Shown here: positions 12,990 through 17,522 of the stretch, piece by piece
Position numbering within the stretch: position 1 is the stretch's first letter
Layout: every line of letters begins with the position of its first letter
From: Oscillospiraceae bacterium
Lineage (GTDB): Bacteria > Bacillota > Clostridia > Oscillospirales > Butyricicoccaceae
Assembly: GCA_902797555.1 (NCBI GenBank)
Contig: CADBTM010000170.1
Span: 1 to 17,522 of the forward strand
DNA length: 17,522 bases
Direction of reading: 5' to 3'
Made by a program: the position numbers and the translations under genes
Notes under the pieces: model-generated
What the model saw: only the letters and a program-made list of their open reading frames with translations
Database searches by the model: none
What the model was told of the DNA's origin: nothing

Positions 12990-14495
12990 ATGTACCTTCC
13001 CGAAACCAACAAGATCTGGCTGGCCACCGGAGAAACGGCCATCTATCTGGAACCCTCCATGGCCAACCGCCACGGGCTGATCGCCGGCGCCACCGGTACG
13101 GGCAAGACCGTCACCCTCAAAGTGCTGGCCGAATCCTTCAGCGATATGGGCGTGCCTGTTTTTCTGGCCGATATCAAGGGCGACCTGACCGGCATGTGCA
13201 ACGTGGGCAAGGAGACCAAGCATATCCGCCGTTCCATCGACTCCATGGGGCTGGAGCCCTTTACCTACGACGCCTATCCCGTCCGCTTTTTTGACGTGTA
13301 CGGCAAGCAGGGCCATCCGGTGCGCACCACGGTCTCCGATATGGGTCCCGAGCTGTTGGGACGTCTGCTGGGACTCAACGAAACCCAGAGCGGCGTGCTG
13401 CGCATCATCTTCCGCGTGGCCGACGAAAAGGGCCTGCTGCTCCTCGACCTGAAGGATCTGCGCTCCATGACCCAATATGTGGGGGACAACGCCGCCGAGT
13501 TCAAGCTGACCTACGGCAATGTCTCCTCCCAGAGCATCGGCGCCATCCAGCGCGCTCTGCTGCGGCTGGAGGATGAGGGCGGCGACCTCTTTTTCGGCGA
13601 GCCTGCCCTCGAGCTGGCCGACTGGGTGGACTGGGACGAGGAAGGCCGGGGCGTGATGAACATTCTGGAATGCTCCGAGCTGTTCTTACACCCGCTGCTG
13701 TACGCCACCTTCCTTATGTGGATGCTCACCGAGCTGTACGCCCTGCTGCCCGAGGCGGGCGATCTGGACAAGCCCAAGCTGGCCTTCTTCTTTGACGAAG
13801 CCCACCTGCTTTTCCGGGACGCCCCCAAGGCGCTGGTGCAGGAGGTGGAGCAGGTGGTGCGTCTCATCCGCTCCAAGGGCGTCAGCGTGTGGTTCATCAC
13901 CCAAAAGCCCAACGACATTCCCGACAGCGTCCTCAGCCAGATCGGCAACCGGGTGCAGCACGGCCTGCGGGCATATACCCCCGCCGACCAGACCCATCTC
14001 CGCGCCGCGGCAAAGTCCTTCCGGGTCAACCCCAATTTCGACACCGAAGAAGCCCTTCAGTCGCTGGGCACCGGCGAGGCGCTGGTCTCCCTGCTGGACA
14101 AAAAGGGCATCCCCTCCATCGTCCAGCGGGCAAACATCCTGCCGCCCCGCAGCTCGATGGACATGGCGCCCCAGCAGGATATCGACGAGGTCATCCGCCG
14201 CTCGCCCCTGCGGGGAAAATACGAGACCACCGAGGATCGCTGGTCGGCCTATGAAGAGCTGAACGACCTGCGGGAGCAGGAGCAGGAGCGTCTCGCCGCC
14301 GAGGAAAAGGAAAAGCTGGCCGAAAAGCAGGCCAAGCAAAAGGAAAAGGAGCAGGCCGCCAGGAAAAAGACCACCACCTCCTCCCGCCGCGCCTCCCAGA
14401 GCCCCATGAAGAAGGTGGTCAACTCGGCCGCCAACACGGTGGGACGGGAGATCGGCAAAAAGATCGTCCGCGGTCTGTTCGGCATCAAGCTGTAA
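12990..14495 (+). CDS. HerA-like P-loop ATPase (DUF853/YjgR family)
   Basis: A 501-residue AAA+/FtsK-HerA-type ATPase. Walker A is GATGTGKT (33-40) and Walker B is LAFFFDEAH, with Asp269-Glu270. It is followed by SKGVSVWFITQKPNDIPDSV and GNRVQHGLRAYTP, the sensor region typical of DUF853 proteins such as E. coli YjgR. The C-terminus (about 415-470) is a charged Glu/Lys-rich coiled coil, then a basic tail ending VRGLFGIKL. HerA-like enzymes pump or unwind DNA; the cellular role of the DUF853 branch is not established. No NurA nuclease or defence partner is beside it. The ATG has AGGAGG six nt upstream and a good promoter. The biotin ligase gene begins one base after its stop. The family is secure, the function unknown. 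Confidence 0.9.
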   Translation: MYLPETNKIWLATGETAIYLEPSMANRHGLIAGATGTGKTVTLKVLAESFSDMGVPVFLADIKGDLTGMCNVGKETKHIRRSIDSMGLEPFTYDAYPVRFFDVYGKQGHPVRTTVSDMGPELLGRLLGLNETQSGVLRIIFRVADEKGLLLLDLKDLRSMTQYVGDNAAEFKLTYGNVSSQSIGAIQRALLRLEDEGGDLFFGEPALELADWVDWDEEGRGVMNILECSELFLHPLLYATFLMWMLTELYALLPEAGDLDKPKLAFFFDEAHLLFRDAPKALVQEVEQVVRLIRSKGVSVWFITQKPNDIPDSVLSQIGNRVQHGLRAYTPADQTHLRAAAKSFRVNPNFDTEEALQSLGTGEALVSLLDKKGIPSIVQRANILPPRSSMDMAPQQDIDEVIRRSPLRGKYETTEDRWSAYEELNDLREQEQERLAAEEKEKLAEKQAKQKEKEQAARKKTTTSSRRASQSPMKKVVNSAANTVGREIGKKIVRGLFGIKL

Positions 14496-14496
14496 G

Positions 14497-15258
14497 ATGG
14501 ATCTTGCACGCTTGCGCGCCGCCCTTCCCCCGGGGCTGCCCCAGCCGGTGCTGCTGGAGGAAACCGACAGCACCAACCGGGTGGCAAAGGAGCTTTCCGC
14601 CGCCGGGGCGCCCCACGGTACGCTGACAGTCGCCGCCCGGCAAAGCGCCGGGCGGGGCAGGAGAGGGCGCAGCTTCTTTTCTCCCGAGGGCGGCATCTAT
14701 ATGAGCCTGCTTTTGCGGCCGGACTGCCCGCCGGAGGAGGTGCAGCTCGTCACACCCATGGCCGCCGTGGCGGTCAGCCGGACGGTGGATCGCCTGTGCG
14801 GCGTCTCCACCCGGATTAAATGGGTCAACGACATCCTGCTGGACGGGAAAAAGCTGTGCGGCATCCTCACCGAGCGCTGCCCCGACGGGGGCGTGGTGGT
14901 GGGCATCGGTCTCAATCACCGGGCGCCGGAAAACGGCTTTCCTCCCGAGCTCGCGTCCATCGCCTGCGCCCTGTATCCCGGAAAAGGGGAGGCGGCAGTC
15001 TCCCCCGAGGCGCTGTGCGCCGGGATCACCGCCCAGCTGATGGCCATGGCACCCCGCCTGACCCGGCGGGACTATTTGACGGAATACCGGCAGAAAAGCT
15101 GCCTTTTGGGCAAAACTGTGACGGTGTATCCGGTTTCCGGCGCGCCCTATCCCGCCCTTGCGGTGGATTTTGACGAGTGCGCCCATCTCCTTGTGCGGAA
15201 TGAGGATGGGCAGCTCGCCGCACTGAGCAGCGGTGAGGTTTCTGTTCGGACAGAATAA
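14497..15258 (+). CDS. birA: Biotin--[acetyl-CoA-carboxylase] ligase (monofunctional, BirA-type)
   Basis: A 253-residue enzyme that makes biotinyl-AMP and attaches biotin to the carrier lysine of carboxylases. Seen: LLEETDSTNRVAKE (19-32), the biotinyl-AMP loop GRGRRGRSFFSPEGGIYMS (52-70), KWVNDILLDGKKLCGIL (108-124) with the catalytic Lys119, VVVGIGLNH, and the small SH3-like C-terminal domain (about 205-253) with LLGKTVTVYPVSG. The N-terminal helix-turn-helix of two-domain BirA is absent, so it should not repress biotin genes. The ATG lies one base after the HerA-like gene, indicating coupled translation; the functional link between the two is unclear. Confidence 0.94.
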   Translation: MDLARLRAALPPGLPQPVLLEETDSTNRVAKELSAAGAPHGTLTVAARQSAGRGRRGRSFFSPEGGIYMSLLLRPDCPPEEVQLVTPMAAVAVSRTVDRLCGVSTRIKWVNDILLDGKKLCGILTERCPDGGVVVGIGLNHRAPENGFPPELASIACALYPGKGEAAVSPEALCAGITAQLMAMAPRLTRRDYLTEYRQKSCLLGKTVTVYPVSGAPYPALAVDFDECAHLLVRNEDGQLAALSSGEVSVRTE

Positions 15259-15282
15259 CAGCGGCTGAAGGCTCAGCCGCTG
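15259..15282. terminator. Weak, possibly bidirectional terminator between birA and the small membrane gene
   Basis: A perfect 10-bp stem CAGCGGCTGA/TCAGCCGCTG with an AGGC loop starts one base after the birA stop codon. The plus-strand tail is TCTCTACAATTATATT and the minus-strand tail TTATTCTG; neither is a clean T-run, so efficiency is uncertain. Confidence 0.6.
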
Positions 15283-15322
15283 TCTCTACAATTATATTAT
15301 AATGTGTCTGCGGCGATCGCGC

Positions 15323-15496
15323 TCATCGCAGCATTTCCCGCAGATCGGCGGCCACGGAGGAAAACTCCCGCACCGCGCGGTCGGCCTTGCGGCGAAGACG
15401 GCGGCGGTCGGCGCCCGAGGTCATCATCGAGGCGGCAAAGCCGCAGGCCGCGCCCACGCAGACGCCCATGCCCATTCCCGACAAGAACTTGTTCAT
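15323..15496 (-). CDS. Small YtxH-like membrane protein
   Basis: A 57-residue protein beginning MNKFLSGMGMGVCVGAACGF, with a short Gly-rich hydrophobic segment (about 5-26) followed by a basic, helical tail (DRRRLRRKADRAVREF and onward) ending EMLR. This matches the small YtxH-like or stress-associated one-pass proteins of Firmicutes, though the family is assigned only by general shape. The ATG at 15494-15496 is preceded by AAAGGAG at about 8 nt, strong evidence of translation. It is convergent with birA. No clear promoter is visible upstream. Its codons are GC-rich like its neighbours, unlike the AT-rich DNA before it. Function is unknown. Confidence 0.75.
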   Translation of the reverse strand: MNKFLSGMGMGVCVGAACGFAASMMTSGADRRRLRRKADRAVREFSSVAADLREMLR

Positions 15497-15647
15497 GCAA
15501 TCAGCTCCTTTCCCGTTTTGCGCTTACTGTGTGAAAAAACAGCGAAAATATTCTGAAAACAGCTGGGAAAACCCCGGTTTTTGCATAATATTCCGTAGTT
15601 TCTGCATGGTCGAGTTCAACGAAACTTTATCGCTGTAGCAGAGAAAA

Positions 15648-15664
15648 TTGTGCGAATTACACAA
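15648..15664. promoter_or_regulatory. Inverted repeat TTGTG-N7-CACAA, possible operator
   Basis: A perfect 5+5 dyad with a 7-nt spacer, about 130 bp upstream of the lipoprotein -35. The size resembles Crp/Fnr-type sites, but no matching regulator is in the window, so the function is unproven. Confidence 0.35.
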
Positions 15665-15792
15665 GAATTGCATCACATTTTTGTAAGAAATAACACAACA
15701 AAATCGACGTTTTTCGGGTGTTTTTTTGGTGAAAAACACGGAAAAATCAAAGAAAGAGCATACATTTTCTCAATAAACTTTCAGAAGATTAG

Positions 15793-15821
15793 TTGACAGA
15801 TTTGCAAAATAAGGTTATAAT
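15793..15821 (+). promoter_or_regulatory. Consensus promoter of the solute-binding lipoprotein
   Basis: A perfect TTGACA (15793-15798), a 17-nt spacer and a perfect TATAAT (15816-15821). It predicts strong expression and a 5' leader of about 120 nt. Confidence 0.92.
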
Positions 15822-15893
15822 GTCAGGTACCAATGATGGTATTTCTATTTCTTACGCTCTTTTGGCGTGAAAAATGCTAAAAAACGATTATTT

Positions 15894-15920
15894 TGCGTGA
15901 TTTGCGGTAGTAAACACGCA
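15894..15920 (+). other. Leader hairpin upstream of the lipoprotein gene
   Basis: TGCGTG (15894-15899) can pair with CACGCA (15915-15920) around a 15-nt loop, just ahead of the AGGAGG ribosome site at 15936-15941. GCGTGA also occurs at 15865. The pairing is short and may be chance. Confidence 0.3.
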
Positions 15921-15947
15921 TAATAAAATACAGTTAGGAGGACTAAC

Positions 15948-17522
15948 ATGAAAAAGCTTACAAAACTGCTGGCTCTGTTGGTCGCCGCGATGATGATCGT
16001 TTCTGCACTGGCAGCTTGCGGAAACAACACCACCCAGCCGACGACCCCCGATCCTACGCCCAGCACCACCCCCAGCACCACCCCCAGCACTCCCGATCCC
16101 ACCCCTGTGACTCCCGAGCCCGTCGAGCCTGAGTATCAGCCCACTGCTGCTCAGCTGGTCGCCTCCAAGGAGTACGGCACCGACTATCAGTCTCTGTATG
16201 AGACCTACGGCAAGGATTGCTCCATCGCCGACGTCACCGAGGATCCCGCTACCGGCCTTGCTTACGCCACCTTTGATGGCAAAGAGTATGAGCTGGGTCT
16301 GGACTTCCTGACCATGGCCATGGTGTACAACACCTCTGCCGCCGGCACCTCCTTCGAGTCTGAAGACGATGTGTACGCCGAATGGTGGAAGTACTACATC
16401 ACCCGCTGGAACTATCTGCTGCCCGAGATCCCCCTGTATTCCAACGAGTATTACGATGTTTACAACGCCGCTATCAAGGGCGTTGAAGAGCATCCCACCA
16501 ACCCCTTCTGGTCCCCCGCTTCTGCTCTGATCGACTGGACCTCCGAAAAGGCTGACGGTTCCTTCATCATGGGCAACACCACCGACCTGTCCGGTAAGTT
16601 CCGTTATTCTTCTTTCGGTTCCTCTTCTCCCGGATCCTCCGATAACGACGTCTACTTCTTGGTCAAGGGCCTGGAAACTGTCGTTACCACCAAAGAGGGC
16701 GGTTACGTTGTGAACCCCACCGTTACCAAGAATCTGGAAGAAACCGATAACGAAGACGGCTCCAAGACCTACACCATCACCCTGTATGATGATCTGGTGT
16801 TCTCTGACGGCAGCCCCATCACCGCCAAGAATTATCTGTATTTTGCCATGGCGTTCTCCACTCCTGTTGCTGTGGAAGCCGCTGGCCGTGACCATAAGTC
16901 CACCATGAACTACATTGGTTACAAGGATTTCGCTGCTTACGACGGTACCAATGAGGGCGTCGATGGCGCGACCAAGGTCATGAAGGGCCTGCGTCTGCTG
17001 GGCGATTACCAGTTCTCCGTCACCATTGATCCTCAGTATCTGCCTTACTTCTATTCTCTGAGTTACGCTGAATTCTCTCCCACCCATCAGAAGCTGTGGG
17101 CCTGCGGCGCTGATCTGATGGATGACGGCGAAGGCGTCTACTGGAGCGACGACTTCTACGCCAAGAATGGCGATAGTTACGTCAACGCCGCCAAGATTCT
17201 GGCTGCTTCTCAGAACACCGACACCAGCATCCCCTATGCCGGCCCCTATGTGGTCGAGAGCTACGATGCTTCCGATAAGTCTGCCGTTCTGAAGCGCAAT
17301 CCCAACTTCAAGGGCAACTATGAGGGCACCAAGCCCGGCATCGAGACCGTCATCTACAAGAAGATCATCGGCGAAACCCAGCTCGAAGACCTCCGCTCCG
17401 GCGGCGTCGACTGCCTGGCGGCCATCACTGGCGGCGCTCAGACCGACGAAGCCATCGCCATGGTCAACAACGCCAACGGCGGATTCGTTTACACCCACTA
17501 CAGCCGCGCCGGTTACGGCAAG
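15948..17522 (+). CDS. Solute-binding lipoprotein of a peptide-type ABC transporter (3' end outside window)
   Basis: The first 525 residues of an extracellular receptor anchored by lipid. A signal peptide (1-23) ends in the lipobox LAAC with the modified Cys24, followed by a Thr/Pro-rich linker (about 29-55). The SBP_bac_5-type fold is indicated by VYFLVKGLETVV, the hallmark KTYTITLYDDLVFSDGSPIT (274-293) with AKNYLYFA, and later GPYVVESYDASDKSAVLKRN and NFKGNYEGTKPGIETVIYKK. Between the linker and the core lies an extra region (about 56-205). The ATG has AGGAGG six nt upstream and a consensus promoter. Many codons end in T (GCT, TCT, GTT), unlike the neighbours, as in strongly expressed genes. 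Permease and ATPase genes would be expected downstream. The ligand, peptide or other, is not known. Confidence 0.9.
   Translation, partial: MKKLTKLLALLVAAMMIVSALAACGNNTTQPTTPDPTPSTTPSTTPSTPDPTPVTPEPVEPEYQPTAAQLVASKEYGTDYQSLYETYGKDCSIADVTEDPATGLAYATFDGKEYELGLDFLTMAMVYNTSAAGTSFESEDDVYAEWWKYYITRWNYLLPEIPLYSNEYYDVYNAAIKGVEEHPTNPFWSPASALIDWTSEKADGSFIMGNTTDLSGKFRYSSFGSSSPGSSDNDVYFLVKGLETVVTTKEGGYVVNPTVTKNLEETDNEDGSKTYTITLYDDLVFSDGSPITAKNYLYFAMAFSTPVAVEAAGRDHKSTMNYIGYKDFAAYDGTNEGVDGATKVMKGLRLLGDYQFSVTIDPQYLPYFYSLSYAEFSPTHQKLWACGADLMDDGEGVYWSDDFYAKNGDSYVNAAKILAASQNTDTSIPYAGPYVVESYDASDKSAVLKRNPNFKGNYEGTKPGIETVIYKKIIGETQLEDLRSGGVDCLAAITGGAQTDEAIAMVNNANGGFVYTHYSRAGYGK

Larger units (their letters stand above)
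15497..15947. other. 451-bp AT-rich intergenic region
   Basis: It lies between two divergent genes. It holds a perfect TTGTG-N7-CACAA inverted repeat at 15648-15664, a short AAAAC-CCCG-GTTTT hairpin near 15576, the lipoprotein promoter at 15793-15821 and a leader of about 120 nt before the lipoprotein start. A 71-codon minus-strand open frame (15524-15739) has no ribosome site and reads as chance. I recognise no RNA gene or riboswitch. Confidence 0.6.

Noticed and set aside
12990..14495. HerA-like ATPase as part of an anti-phage system
   Set aside because: No nuclease or known defence partner is adjacent; the sequence fits the DUF853/YjgR branch and its neighbour is biotin ligase.
15524..15739. 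71-codon minus-strand open frame in the AT-rich gap
   Set aside because: No ribosome site, Lys/Phe/Cys-rich composition expected from AT-rich random DNA, no domain.
15888..17498. 536-codon minus-strand open frame opposite the lipoprotein
   Set aside because: The plus strand has a lipobox, ribosome site, consensus promoter and family motifs; the minus frame is a Gly/Val-rich shadow.

Overview
The window looks like chromosomal DNA from a GC-rich Clostridia-class Firmicute of the gut Oscillospiraceae/Ruminococcaceae type. The support is AGGAGG-type Shine-Dalgarno sites before most genes, sigma-A-type promoters, strong GGC/CTG/GCC codon bias with AT-rich intergenic DNA, and a Gram-positive repertoire (VanW/G5 protein, PadR, lipoprotein SBP, small PspC). 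The genus is inference. I see no rRNA, tRNA, CRISPR array, insertion sequence or phage gene.

Layout. (1) 1-187, minus: 5' end of metG with a good promoter. (2) 308-2122, minus: VanW/G5 surface protein with its own promoter and terminator. (3) 2287-7001, minus: one four-gene operon with a GPH/MFS-type transporter, a 2[4Fe-4S] ferredoxin and two tandem, paralogous O-antigen-ligase-like membrane proteins, closed by a terminator. (4) 7188-10750, plus: sensor kinase, OmpR-type response regulator, then an HtrA-like membrane protease under its own promoter. Both promoters carry the same 11-bp phased boxes, ending 5 nt before the -10. (5) 10931-12783, minus: padR, a HAAS-like/DUF4097 beta-repeat protein and a PspC-domain protein, behind a consensus promoter with an inverted repeat over its -35. 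(6) 12990-15258, plus: HerA/DUF853 ATPase and a biotin-protein ligase lacking the repressor domain. (7) 15323-15496, minus: a 57-residue YtxH-like membrane protein. (8) 15497-15947: a 451-bp AT-rich intergenic region with a consensus promoter. (9) 15948 to the end: a solute-binding lipoprotein of the peptide-transporter family, cut by the window edge.

Most of the window concerns the cell envelope: surface polymer enzymes (3), a wall-associated protein (2), a two-component/HtrA quality-control circuit (4), a PadR-controlled envelope-stress-like operon (5) and a solute receptor (9). The least explained parts are the ferredoxin inside the O-antigen-ligase-like operon and the phased boxes that appear to tie htrA to the kinase-regulator pair. 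I saw no clear evidence of a wholly new defence or mobile system.
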